A stretch of DNA of 32,772 nucleotides. Origin: Treponema sp. (GTDB lineage: Bacteria > Spirochaetota > Spirochaetia > Treponematales > Breznakiellaceae). Where the stretch lies: NCBI GenBank assembly GCA_031288495.1, contig JAITRH010000026.1, positions 1 through 32,772 on the forward strand, in the 5' to 3' direction. How positions within the stretch are numbered: position 1 is the stretch's first letter; each line of letters begins with the position of its first letter. The notes beneath the pieces are model-generated. The model saw nothing but the letters and a program-made list of their open reading frames with translations, was not told where the DNA came from and searched no databases. The position numbers and the translations under genes were made by a program. This document shows, piece by piece, positions 8,685 to 18,337 of the stretch.

Positions 8685-9911
8685 ATGAATACCAATAAGC
8701 TGTTTTTTTTCGGCCTATGGTTTCTGGGAAGCGCCTTGGGATGGGTGCTTCCTGGTCGGGCCGAGGGGCCTGAGCAAGAGCGGGCCCCCTTGAATAGTTC
8801 CCGGGGGATCTTCTTAGCCGGGCATCAAGTCCAGGAGGATCAGGAAGAGTCCCTGCTTCTGGAACGGGACTATTCGACCTATGCCCTAAGCGCCCTGGAA
8901 CAAGCCTTTGCCCAGTTTGCTATAAAAAACCATAAGACCATTGATGTTTCAAGCGGGCTTACCTTTGAAAGGATTGCCGCCTTGTGCCGGATGGAAGGAG
9001 CTCGGTGGGGAATCATTGCCATCACCTCCTTGAAGGATGATCAGTTTTTCTGGCATTTCGCCGTCTACGATGGGGAACAGCATTTTTTTCGAGGTTATGA
9101 TTTCTTTTCTGTCCAAGTACGGGCAGGGGTTTTTTCCATCCCCGTCATAGACCGTTCCGCCCAAAAGCTCGCTAAAAATTGGCATGATTCCCTGTCCAGC
9201 CGGGGTTTTGACGGAAGGTTAGCGGTTACCCAGGGGCAGCGGTTTATCGGGAAACAGGACGGGGTACGGGTCCTGTTTGGTTCTCAAGACCATTTTCTTG
9301 AGGGAGGCATCCTGATGGACGGGGTCCTTACTTCGACTTTTTATCCCTTTACTGAAGGGCTTCCCCTGTATGGGAAGGCGGTAAAGGATCGGTACTGGCC
9401 CGGGTCCTTTGTTTTACCCGAGGGTATTACCGATAGGATCGTGGCCCTTCCCCCGTTGCAGCGAAAGGTTCGGCATAGTATCGGGGTGGGCTATGAATTC
9501 CGGGGAGACCTCTTTGCCTGTCTTGATGTGGAATACCGGTTTCATATCCTCCCGGACCGGCTGTTTCTCAAGGCCGAGTGGGGTATCTGGAACGATACCA
9601 CCCGGTTATCCAAAGCAGTGCGGGCCCAGCACCAAGAGTACCGGGTGGGCACCGGGGTGTATATGCAGCCCGGCAGGGATGCGGTTTTCCGGCTCTATGC
9701 CGGGACCGGCCTATCCCTGGTTACCGCTTCCGGGGCAGTGCTCACCTTGGCGGATCCCTTATGGCTGGGAGGGGAATACCATTTCCCCCATTGGGCATTG
9801 AAACTGGAATTCCGTCTCTCGGAAATTCTGGGGTATCGGCGGGATATATATGAACCGGATACAAGCGGCTTTAACTCTTATGGCTTACTGGGGATACAGC
9901 TCAAATGGTAA
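8685..9911 (+). CDS. secreted protein with C-terminal beta-barrel-like region
   Basis: Signal peptide (FFFGLWFLGSALGWVLPGRAEG), C-terminal barrel-like strands (GVGYEFRGDLFACLDVEYRF...YGLLGIQLKW). Confidence 0.65.
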   Translation: MNTNKLFFFGLWFLGSALGWVLPGRAEGPEQERAPLNSSRGIFLAGHQVQEDQEESLLLERDYSTYALSALEQAFAQFAIKNHKTIDVSSGLTFERIAALCRMEGARWGIIAITSLKDDQFFWHFAVYDGEQHFFRGYDFFSVQVRAGVFSIPVIDRSAQKLAKNWHDSLSSRGFDGRLAVTQGQRFIGKQDGVRVLFGSQDHFLEGGILMDGVLTSTFYPFTEGLPLYGKAVKDRYWPGSFVLPEGITDRIVALPPLQRKVRHSIGVGYEFRGDLFACLDVEYRFHILPDRLFLKAEWGIWNDTTRLSKAVRAQHQEYRVGTGVYMQPGRDAVFRLYAGTGLSLVTASGAVLTLADPLWLGGEYHFPHWALKLEFRLSEILGYRRDIYEPDTSGFNSYGLLGIQLKW

Positions 9912-11212
9912 GAGGATACGTGAAGGCGGTGTTCCCTCGGGGGTCCTGGGTGCTGCTGCTGGCCTTGCTTTCGCTGGCTTCCCTTGCTGCCGAGGAGGGA
10001 ATCCAGCCAGAGACCGTACCCAATGAGGTCAATGTGTTGTACCGTATCATCTTTGATGAAGATTTTTATTTTATTGCTCAAACCGCAGGCCCCTATCTCT
10101 GGGGAGACTCGGTGGGTCCTATCGGGGCTGAGGAAGCGTGGTATCTTTCCCTCGAGGCCGCCTTGAGCAACATGCCCCGGATTGCCCAAGCCCTTCGGCT
10201 CGATCCTCAGGTGGATCCTATTCGTTTAGGGGTGGAGCTAGGGGTCCCCCTGATCCTGGAAATCCAGGTCGGCGGTTCCATTGAAAATGCTGAGGTTTCC
10301 ATAGCCTACCGGATCAGGGAAACCTTTACCGAAGTGGGGGCAATCCGCGGCCAGTTTAGCCATACCATTCCCCAGCAGGAGGATCTCTTTGCCTATTTCT
10401 GGCTACCCATTGCCGGGGAACTGGATACCTTTGCCCTGAGGGTCTTAAAGCCCATGGTGGAAATTCGGGGCCGAAAGGGTACCGTGGTGTCCGGTTTTAC
10501 CCCATCCCCCCAGGAGATCCCTGAGTCCGGTTCTCTCTTCCTTGCAGTCCCCATGCCCGGTACCTTTAGCTGGAAAGCCCTCCATAAGCAGTATGTACCT
10601 TTAGAGGGGGTCCTGCTTGCGAGGCCGGAACAGCCGGTCTTGGAACTAAAGCAGCGGCGGTTTTATCCGTTCTCCCTGGACCTCGGATTGGTGCAGGGTC
10701 GTTCTCCAGAGCTCTGGTTTTCTTGGCAGCCGAACTACCATGGGTGGCGGCTGAGGCTTGGTTTACAGCAGCAGGTTCTCGGGTTCGGGTATTTTAGTTT
10801 TGCGGATTCCCCGGAAATCGATAGGCGTTCCCTGTGGCTCCCGGGGGTCGAGGGGGCATACCGGCTGCCTATACACGAGTCCGGACCCCAGTTGTTTGTT
10901 GCGGCAGCCTTGCTGGGGAGATGGTATGATACTTCAGGCGTCTTGGGTGTGCGCTTGGGAAGCGCCCTGTTGAGCCTGGGCTATGACTGGGAAATCCCCG
11001 GGGGATTCAGGTTATTCGCCGAGGTGGGCCTTGGGTTCTTCCTGGAGAAGGGCTTTGTCTCCGCGGATAGGGGCAATCTCTTGCAGCTTACCCTGGGGGA
11101 TGCGGGGTATCTTGAACTACCCCGGTTCAGGCTGGGCATACGGGTCCCCCTCGGGAAGTGGGAAATCAGGGATGACCGCGGTTCCTCACTAAGGTCCACA
11201 GGGAATGTTTAA
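9905..11212 (+). CDS. secreted/outer-membrane protein, overlapping the preceding gene
   Basis: Signal peptide (VLLLALLSLASLAAEEG), C-terminal beta-strand-rich region (LDLGLVQGRSPELWFSWQPNYHGWRLRLGLQQQVLGFGYF...); 7-nt overlap with the upstream CDS. Confidence 0.65.
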   Translation: MVRGYVKAVFPRGSWVLLLALLSLASLAAEEGIQPETVPNEVNVLYRIIFDEDFYFIAQTAGPYLWGDSVGPIGAEEAWYLSLEAALSNMPRIAQALRLDPQVDPIRLGVELGVPLILEIQVGGSIENAEVSIAYRIRETFTEVGAIRGQFSHTIPQQEDLFAYFWLPIAGELDTFALRVLKPMVEIRGRKGTVVSGFTPSPQEIPESGSLFLAVPMPGTFSWKALHKQYVPLEGVLLARPEQPVLELKQRRFYPFSLDLGLVQGRSPELWFSWQPNYHGWRLRLGLQQQVLGFGYFSFADSPEIDRRSLWLPGVEGAYRLPIHESGPQLFVAAALLGRWYDTSGVLGVRLGSALLSLGYDWEIPGGFRLFAEVGLGFFLEKGFVSADRGNLLQLTLGDAGYLELPRFRLGIRVPLGKWEIRDDRGSSLRSTGNV

Positions 11213-11230
11213 TAAAGGATTGTGTACGGC

Positions 11231-13237
11231 ATGATGGGGAACCCGCATCGTTTACCCAAAAATCCCGATGCCTTTGCCGCCATCCCCCAGGTAGGGGTAC
11301 CGATAAGCCTCACCTTAATCGGCATCATCACCGGGATGACGGTCCTTTCCCTGGGGCTGCTCACTGCCGTAATGTCCTGGCTGGTTACCCAAGATATCCG
11401 CAGTACTGCGGAAAACAACAACCGTAGCATTAATCAAAGAAACACCGCCGGTGTAGAGGCCCTGTTGGGAACCCTGCGGGGAGATGTGCAGATGTTCCTC
11501 TATACCACTGAAAATCTTTTAGCCGAAGGAGTCTCCGATGCCGCCCCTTTGCGGCAGGCCGAATTACCCGGCGGCATAAGCCATGAAACCATACGCCGGA
11601 ACCTCGAAACCTCCTTCTTTCAGCAACGCCCGGATATTGCGGCTATCTTCCTTATCCCGAGAGAAGCGGAAAAGGATGCAGCCCATACCGGGTATACCGC
11701 CTTCATCAATCACAGGTTTTTGGCCCACCATGAACTGGAGCCTCCATCGATCCACCGCTTTATGGCAGCCCAGGACGGATCGGTGATCCGGGCCCGGTCA
11801 GGACAAGGGGTTCTGCAGGAGGGAGGGCCCCTTTTTTCGGTTCCCCTCTTGGGGATGTTCTTTCCCCTCACCGAGGAAGCCGGAACCAGGGTGGGGGCGG
11901 TCTTGTTCTCCGCGGAACATCTCACCGAGACCTTTGGTTCCGGTGCAAATACTACGTTTATGATAAACCATGAGGGGGCTATCCTGCTCCATACCGACCA
12001 CGCCCTCATGAAAGGGAGTGCAACCCTGCAAAACCATGCATTTATCCGGTATATCCTCCGCACGAGCCCTTACCGGACCCGGAATACCTATCCTCCCTAT
12101 GTGGATGAACAGGACGGGCCATGCTTTGCGGCGTTTCAGCCGGTGAGGATGGGAAGTAATTTCAGCAATGCCACGGTGATCACCGTCATCCCAGAAGAGG
12201 TGGTGTTTGAGGGTATCCGGCGGACCACCTGGCGGAATATCTACCTGTCTTTAGCGGTCCTGTTTCTCGCCATACTTTTCATTTATTGCTTTTCTAAGAC
12301 CATAAGCAGCCCCCTGCAGCAACTCTCCCACGCGGCCTTTAAGATAGAAGCAGGACAGTACGACCTCAAACTCAGGGTAAGAACCAGAGATGAAACCGGC
12401 GTCCTTACCGGCAGCTTTATCAGCATGGGACAGGCCTTAGAAAACTTTGAGCGCTTCACCAATAAGGCCATTGTCGCCATGGCCCGTAAAGGAAAGCTCA
12501 CCCTTGGAGGGACGACTAAAACAGGTACCGTCTGTTTTGCCTTTATTCGGGATTTTTCTAAAATGGCCGAACAGTTCGATGCCCATGAAACCGTGGCCTT
12601 CGTGAATGCGTATCTGAAACGCATGGTTCCCTGTATCAGCAAAACCCGGGGGGAAGTGGATAAGTTTTTAACCCAAGGAGGGGTGATAATCATGGCCCTG
12701 TGGGGTACCTTAGAGTCCGCAGGACCGGAACAGGATGCCCTCAACAGTATCAAGGCGGCTTTATTGATGCGGGCTTCCCTACGGGTGTTAAACCATAAAC
12801 GGCAGCACCAGGGAAAGCCCAGTATCAAGATGGGCTGCGGTATTAATACGGGAGAACTGGTTGCAGGCCAAATAGGCAGCAATGACCGCATGGAATACAC
12901 GGTGATAGGGGATACGGTTAACTTTGCCGCCCGGGTTGAAGGCCCGAATGATGCCTTTGATACGGATATTCTGATTACCGAAGATACCTGGAACCGGGTG
13001 GGAACCTACCTCATCACCGAAGAGATGCCTGGGTTTGCGGTAAAGGGCAAGGAAAAGCCCGTTCGGGTGTTTGCGGTGGTCAATATGAAACAGGGAGCAG
13101 AAGCGGCTCAGGAAAACCAGGCCCTGCTCTCCCTCATGGAAGACCTCCTGCCAGCGGATATGCTCCTTGCAAGACCTTGTGTCGGACCTGAAGGGCCGGC
13201 CACCTTAGGGGAAGTGAGGGAACGATGGATACCCTAA
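11231..13237 (+). CDS. membrane cache-HAMP class III nucleotidyl cyclase homologue lacking both metal-binding Asp residues (C2-like)
   Basis: TM segments, extracellular sensor region (MINHEGAILLHTD...NHAFIRYIL), HAMP-like region, cyclase domain with VCFAFIRDFSKMAE, VDKFLTQGGVIIMALWG, GCGINTGELVAGQIGSNDRMEYTVIGDTVNFAARVE. ATG 11231 fits the RBS (aaagga) better than the GTG at 11222. Confidence 0.9.
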   Translation: MMGNPHRLPKNPDAFAAIPQVGVPISLTLIGIITGMTVLSLGLLTAVMSWLVTQDIRSTAENNNRSINQRNTAGVEALLGTLRGDVQMFLYTTENLLAEGVSDAAPLRQAELPGGISHETIRRNLETSFFQQRPDIAAIFLIPREAEKDAAHTGYTAFINHRFLAHHELEPPSIHRFMAAQDGSVIRARSGQGVLQEGGPLFSVPLLGMFFPLTEEAGTRVGAVLFSAEHLTETFGSGANTTFMINHEGAILLHTDHALMKGSATLQNHAFIRYILRTSPYRTRNTYPPYVDEQDGPCFAAFQPVRMGSNFSNATVITVIPEEVVFEGIRRTTWRNIYLSLAVLFLAILFIYCFSKTISSPLQQLSHAAFKIEAGQYDLKLRVRTRDETGVLTGSFISMGQALENFERFTNKAIVAMARKGKLTLGGTTKTGTVCFAFIRDFSKMAEQFDAHETVAFVNAYLKRMVPCISKTRGEVDKFLTQGGVIIMALWGTLESAGPEQDALNSIKAALLMRASLRVLNHKRQHQGKPSIKMGCGINTGELVAGQIGSNDRMEYTVIGDTVNFAARVEGPNDAFDTDILITEDTWNRVGTYLITEEMPGFAVKGKEKPVRVFAVVNMKQGAEAAQENQALLSLMEDLLPADMLLARPCVGPEGPATLGEVRERWIP

Positions 13238-15186
13238 ACCGGCCTGTCATGAAGGTGCGCTTTTCTCTGGGGGCAAAATTGGTCAGCATCATTTCGGTGC
13301 TTATGATTGTCTCTTTGGGGAGTATGACCGTCATTGCCACGATGATGATCAATAAAGATGTACAGATTACCGCAGAAGAGGCCAACTTCAGTATCAACAG
13401 GCGGACCGCCCTCTCTGCGGGCCGCCGGATTACGGGGGTGTATGATGATGCGCTGCTGCTCTTGAACACCTTGACTGCGTTGAACAGCATCCACATGCTG
13501 GAACAAAAAGGGCCGCTCGCAGTGGATTACTTCTACCAGCAGAACCAGGCTATTGGGGCAATTGGGGTCAGTAATACGATAAACCAAGGGGTCCACGGAA
13601 GCGAATTGTTCGTCAATAGATACTTTATGGTGGCAAACCGGCTTACCGCTTCCCGTATTGAAGCCTTTCTGCACACCCAAACCGAAGCCATTAGTTTAGC
13701 CCGGGAGGGTATGGTGTTCCTGCTCAACGTAAGCCCTTTTTTTGAGATGGAGCTTCTGGAACTGCTCTTTCCCTGGAAGAATGGAGATATAGACACCGCG
13801 GTCATGGTTTTTTTCTCCATAGACAGCCTCAAAACGCTCTTTTCCGATACGGTGAATCGCTCGTTCATCATAAACGGAGCCGGGGATCTGTTAATTGATC
13901 CGGAACCTGCATTGATCCGGGCCGGGGTAAACGTAAGAAACCACGCCTTTATCAAACAGATCCTTGAAGGGACCGCCCGGAATCTACAAACCGCCTACCG
14001 GGATGCAGAGGGAAAGAGAAACTTTGTGGCCTATGAACGGCTCTCCTTAGGCAGCGCCGTTGTGGTGACGGTGATTCCGGCAAAAACTGTGTTTCAGGGG
14101 ATCCTGGCTACCACCGGGCGCAACATATGCGTGTCTCTGGGCGTGCTCCTCGGGTCAATCTTCTGCATCCTGCTGTTTGCCCGGAGACATCTGAGGAAAC
14201 CCCTTAAAGCCTTGACTCGGGCCGCAGGGATGATTGAGGAGGGAACCTACCGGATAGAACAGACCATCACCTTTGCCGCAAGAAAGGACGAGATTGGAAT
14301 TTTAGGCGCCAGTTTTATCAGTATGAGCCGCGGCCTTATCAGCTTTGAACAATTCACCAACAAAAAACTGACGAACTTGGCCCGAAGCGGTAAACTGGTG
14401 ATTGGCGGAACCGACCGAAAAGCCACCCTGTTTTTTTCAGATATCCGGGGTTTCACCGCCCTGTCGGAAAAGCTCCAAGCCCACGAAATCGTCGAATTCC
14501 TGAACGATTATATGGAACGGATGGTAGCCTGTGTGCGGGCAAGCGGCGGGATGGTGGATAAATTTATCGGAGATGCGGTGATGGCCCATTGGGGGGCCTT
14601 GGAATCTTCGGGAAGCCCCCAACAGGATGCCTTGCATTGCGTCAAATCAGCCTTGATGATGCGAGCCTCCCTTATGGCCTTTAATCAGGGGCGGGGCGGG
14701 GACAAGAAACCCCTCATCAAGATAGGGTGCGGTATCAACTCCGGTAACCTTGTGGCAGGACAAATCGGCTCCGATGAACGGCTTGAATACACGGTCATCG
14801 GGGACGCGGTGAGTTTTGCCGATAGAACCGAAACCTTTAATAAACCTTTTGGTACGGAGATATTGATAAGTGAAAACACCTGGAAACTCTGCGGGGAACA
14901 CCTGATTACCGAAGAGATGCCCCAGGTTACCGAAAAGGGTAAAAAGGTGCGGATGTTTGCGGTGGTCAACCTGGCGGACCTTGATGAAACGGAGGATCTG
15001 TTACGCTGTTTGGATGCCATGCCGAGAAACATCCCGAAAATAAGCCGGCGATGTGTAGGACCCGAAGGGCCGCAGACCTTAGCAGAAGTCCGCAGCCTCC
15101 TGGGGATAGCCCCTCCTGATTTAAGCAAGGTGAATACGGATGAAGAAGAAAAGAAGTATACCCTTAATGCAGAAGCCACGACATGA
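13225..15186 (+). CDS. membrane cache-HAMP class III adenylate/guanylate cyclase (C1-like)
   Basis: Same architecture; LFFSDIRGFTALSEK, VDKFIGDAVMAHWG, GCGINSGNLVAGQIGSDERLEYTVIGDAVSFADRTE. Overlaps the upstream cyclase by 13 nt. Confidence 0.92.
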   Translation: MDTLNRPVMKVRFSLGAKLVSIISVLMIVSLGSMTVIATMMINKDVQITAEEANFSINRRTALSAGRRITGVYDDALLLLNTLTALNSIHMLEQKGPLAVDYFYQQNQAIGAIGVSNTINQGVHGSELFVNRYFMVANRLTASRIEAFLHTQTEAISLAREGMVFLLNVSPFFEMELLELLFPWKNGDIDTAVMVFFSIDSLKTLFSDTVNRSFIINGAGDLLIDPEPALIRAGVNVRNHAFIKQILEGTARNLQTAYRDAEGKRNFVAYERLSLGSAVVVTVIPAKTVFQGILATTGRNICVSLGVLLGSIFCILLFARRHLRKPLKALTRAAGMIEEGTYRIEQTITFAARKDEIGILGASFISMSRGLISFEQFTNKKLTNLARSGKLVIGGTDRKATLFFSDIRGFTALSEKLQAHEIVEFLNDYMERMVACVRASGGMVDKFIGDAVMAHWGALESSGSPQQDALHCVKSALMMRASLMAFNQGRGGDKKPLIKIGCGINSGNLVAGQIGSDERLEYTVIGDAVSFADRTETFNKPFGTEILISENTWKLCGEHLITEEMPQVTEKGKKVRMFAVVNLADLDETEDLLRCLDAMPRNIPKISRRCVGPEGPQTLAEVRSLLGIAPPDLSKVNTDEEEKKYTLNAEATT

Positions 15187-17218
15187 GCTGTTTGAGTATG
15201 GGATGGTTTGTACGGTTTGCCTTCTCGGCGCGGGGATTTCGGTGTTTTTATTTTGGCAAAACCTTACCCTCACCATGACCAAACAAAATGAAGCGCCCGT
15301 GGGTTCTATCCTGTTCAAAGAGCGTATTGCCCAGCGCCGGTTTGGAGACCGGACCGCCTGGGATACCCTGAAACATAATTCCCCGATTTACAACCACGAC
15401 ATTATCCACACCGGCGACCTTTCGGAAGCAGGGGTCCTCTTTTCCGCGGGGGACCGGTTTGAACTACGGGAAAACAGTATTGTCCAGATTACCGTGAATG
15501 CCCAGGGCACCTGTTTGAACTTAAACGGCGGGAACATCAACATTCAAACCTCCGAATCCGGCCAAGCCCCTTTGACCCTTATTGCCGCAGGCCATGCACT
15601 TGTCCTTGATTCAGGGAGCTTAATCAGCGCGGGAATTGAAGGGGATGAGAGTTTATATGTCCGGGTGCTTGAGGGAACCGCGAATATTACCACCCGTAAT
15701 GGGACTCGGCAAAACGCCGAAGCAGGAACCGCGGTAACCATAAGTGATGCGGGGGTCTTACGGAGCCTTCAGATAGCGGTCCTGCAGCCTAAACCCTCGG
15801 TCCGTATTGTAAACCCCCACGGAGGGCTTGTGCCGGTGTCTTTTGTATGGAAAGCCGTTGATTTGCTGCAGGATGAACGAATCCGGCTCGACATAGCTCA
15901 GGACCGTACCTTTACCCAGATACATACGTCCTTTGATAGTACCGATAGTTCGGCTCTCAGCGTTGATCTGCCGTCGGGTACCTGGTATTGGCGGATATAC
16001 CCCCTAAGCCGGAGCGGGGATACCCCTGAATTCACGATCAACGATACGATCCTGATCCTGGATCCCCCGGAGCTTACGCCCATAAGCCCTGCGGCGCAGC
16101 AAATCTTTACCTATCGGGTAAGGGAGCCTCTTATTACCTTTAGCTGGGACAGCCCTTCCCAGGAGAATCTGGCTTACCAGGTGCTCGTGGCGGATAATCC
16201 CCGCATGGAAGGGCCGGTGTATACCGGTACCGTAGCGGAGACCTCCCTGCTGCATGGGGGACTTGCGGCGGGAACCTGGTATTGGCAGGTAAAACCGGTT
16301 TTTACGGGGATCCTTACGGGAGCGCCGGAATTTGCCACGGAGCCCCTTCCTTTCAGCATTGTCAAGAGCGACGCGGTAAACGCCCCGGAACTCTTAGTAC
16401 CCCTTGAGGGAAGTGTTTTTGAGCTTGACCGGTCAGGCACGGGATGGTTCTTCTCCTGGAAAGCCCTAGCTGAAGCCGATACCTACACCGTGCAGATTGG
16501 AACATCCCCGGATTTACAGGATCCCCTTATCCTGGGATCCGTTACCGGCAACTATTTTATATACCAGCCCCAGGAAAACCTCCTCGGGGAGGGGGAGTAT
16601 TTTTGGGGTATGGTCTATACCGATAAGGAGGGGATCGATTCTCCGGTTTCTCCCGTCCGTTCTTTTCGGGTGCGTCTTCCCTCGGAAACACCGGATGATG
16701 CGGTTCATGTGGCAGCGGCCCTCACGGAACTAGAGCGGGCCAAAACCTGGGCCCTGCAGCATGAGTGGACCGAAGCCCTGGAAGCCTATAAAAGGGCCGG
16801 AACCGCTATGGGGTTCTCTCAGGCTCAAACCCAAGTCTGGCTTTCCGGCATCATGGCCTTGCAGGACCAGTACGAACAAGAGGCCGGTATGGCGGAAGAG
16901 CTCCAGGATCAGTTGGCGGAGAAGGATGGGGCAATCGCCCGGCTTCTCGAGGACCAGCAAAGGATGCAGGAAAGCGTCCAAAACCAGATAGCCGCTCTGG
17001 AAAAACGGATAAGCCGGCTGGAAACAGAAAACCGGGGCGTAACCCAGGCCAATCAAGCCCGGTCCCCTGAGGACAGGCAGGCGCCGTCGAAGGCCGATAC
17101 CTCCCCGGTCCAGCAGGCATATACGGAATACCAGAAAAGCCCTCCCCGGTTTTCGTACCGGAAGACCTTTTTGCCCGGCACAGCGGCCGATGCCCCCCGC
17201 AAGGACGCGGCAGAGTAA
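15140..17218 (+). CDS. FecR domain protein with Fn3-like repeats and C-terminal coiled coil
   Basis: Single TM, FecR-like GSILFKERIAQRRFGDRTAWDTLKHNSPIYNHDIIHTGDLSEAGVLFSAGDRFELRENSIVQI; repeats with FSWKALAEADTYTVQIGTSPD and GTWYWRI/GTWYWQV; Gln/Glu-rich coiled coil. Confidence 0.8.
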   Translation: MKKKRSIPLMQKPRHELFEYGMVCTVCLLGAGISVFLFWQNLTLTMTKQNEAPVGSILFKERIAQRRFGDRTAWDTLKHNSPIYNHDIIHTGDLSEAGVLFSAGDRFELRENSIVQITVNAQGTCLNLNGGNINIQTSESGQAPLTLIAAGHALVLDSGSLISAGIEGDESLYVRVLEGTANITTRNGTRQNAEAGTAVTISDAGVLRSLQIAVLQPKPSVRIVNPHGGLVPVSFVWKAVDLLQDERIRLDIAQDRTFTQIHTSFDSTDSSALSVDLPSGTWYWRIYPLSRSGDTPEFTINDTILILDPPELTPISPAAQQIFTYRVREPLITFSWDSPSQENLAYQVLVADNPRMEGPVYTGTVAETSLLHGGLAAGTWYWQVKPVFTGILTGAPEFATEPLPFSIVKSDAVNAPELLVPLEGSVFELDRSGTGWFFSWKALAEADTYTVQIGTSPDLQDPLILGSVTGNYFIYQPQENLLGEGEYFWGMVYTDKEGIDSPVSPVRSFRVRLPSETPDDAVHVAAALTELERAKTWALQHEWTEALEAYKRAGTAMGFSQAQTQVWLSGIMALQDQYEQEAGMAEELQDQLAEKDGAIARLLEDQQRMQESVQNQIAALEKRISRLETENRGVTQANQARSPEDRQAPSKADTSPVQQAYTEYQKSPPRFSYRKTFLPGTAADAPRKDAAE

Positions 17219-17494
17219 ACCCCAGGGGTACGGGTGAAACCCGTGGGTATAGAAAACAAGTACATCTAGCGATATGCCGAGAAGCCGTTTTTAGCGGTCC
17301 TGCGGTTGAAACGCTTCCTGTTGTCCTGCGGCGCCCCTAGCCGGGACCGATCTTTCAAGCCTTGAGAAGCGCGAAGTCCCAGGATCATCCCCCGGAAATG
17401 GAGGTTTAAAAGCCGACATTTTGAAACAGCCCCTATAACCCAAGCGTAGATGGTCTCGCCTGCGGCTTTATGGTAAGGGGAAAGACTTCCCTGC

Positions 17495-18337
17495 TTAATC
17501 TTTGATACCGGTGGTTGCAATGCCTTCTACAAAATAATTCTGGGCGAGGAAAAACAGCAATACCGGCGGCAGAATGGACAGGGTGGACATGGCAAGGATT
17601 TGGTTCCAGCTTATGTTGGCGGAGATGTCGATGCCCATGCGGAGTCCGAGGGCCACCGGATATTTGTTCACGCTGCTGATGTAGATCAGGGCGTTAAAAA
17701 AATCGTTCCAGGTCCAGACGAATTGAAAAACAATAACCGAAAAGACCGCCGGTTTGCAGAGCGGGACCAGGATGCGCGTCAGGGTGGTGAAGCTGTTACA
17801 GCCGTCCATTTTGGCGGACTCGTCAAGCTCCATCGGAATACCCCGAAAAAACTGTACCATCATAAAGTTAAAAAAGGGAAACGCCCCGAGGATGGCGGGA
17901 ATGATAAAAGGCCAGTAGGAATTAAGGACGCCCATATTTTTGAAGAAGATATACCGCGGGATGACAATGACCGTAGCCGGCAGCATGAGGGTAGAGAGCA
18001 TGATCTGAAAAAGCATTTTTTTAAAGGGAAAACGGAACCGCGCAAAACCATACCCCACAAGCAGGCTTGAAAGGACCGTAAAAAAAACGGTCGGCACCAC
18101 AAGATAAAAGGTGTTCAAGAGAAAGGTACCGAAGGTATACTGACCTGAACCTTTCCAGCCATTCGCAAAAGCGTCAAAAACCGGGGTTTTCGGGATGATG
18201 TTTACGCTGCCGAATATTTCGGCGTTGCTCTTGAATGATGCGCCGAACATCCAGAACAGGGGATATACCATAGCATATCCCAGAAGCAGCAATACCGCAT
18301 ACGCGGTTATGATGCGGAGCCTTTTATGTTTTTTCAT
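17495..18337 (-). CDS. carbohydrate ABC transporter permease (MalG/CUT1 type)
   Basis: MKKHKRLRIITAYAVLLLLGYAMVYPLFWMFGASFKSNAEIF...ELDESAKMDGCNSFTTLTRILVPLCKPA (EAA motif). Starts with a short overlap with the upstream permease. Confidence 0.92.
   Translation of the reverse strand: MKKHKRLRIITAYAVLLLLGYAMVYPLFWMFGASFKSNAEIFGSVNIIPKTPVFDAFANGWKGSGQYTFGTFLLNTFYLVVPTVFFTVLSSLLVGYGFARFRFPFKKMLFQIMLSTLMLPATVIVIPRYIFFKNMGVLNSYWPFIIPAILGAFPFFNFMMVQFFRGIPMELDESAKMDGCNSFTTLTRILVPLCKPAVFSVIVFQFVWTWNDFFNALIYISSVNKYPVALGLRMGIDISANISWNQILAMSTLSILPPVLLFFLAQNYFVEGIATTGIKD

Noticed and set aside
12283-12900. 205-aa minus-strand ORF
   Set aside because: Antisense to the C2-like cyclase; no recognisable motifs.
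11231-13237. Frameshift explaining the missing Asp residues in the upstream cyclase
   Set aside because: The reading frame is continuous through both motifs, and downstream motifs (GCGINTG, VIGDTVNFAAR) are intact in the same frame; looks like true substitution. Sequencing error cannot be fully excluded.
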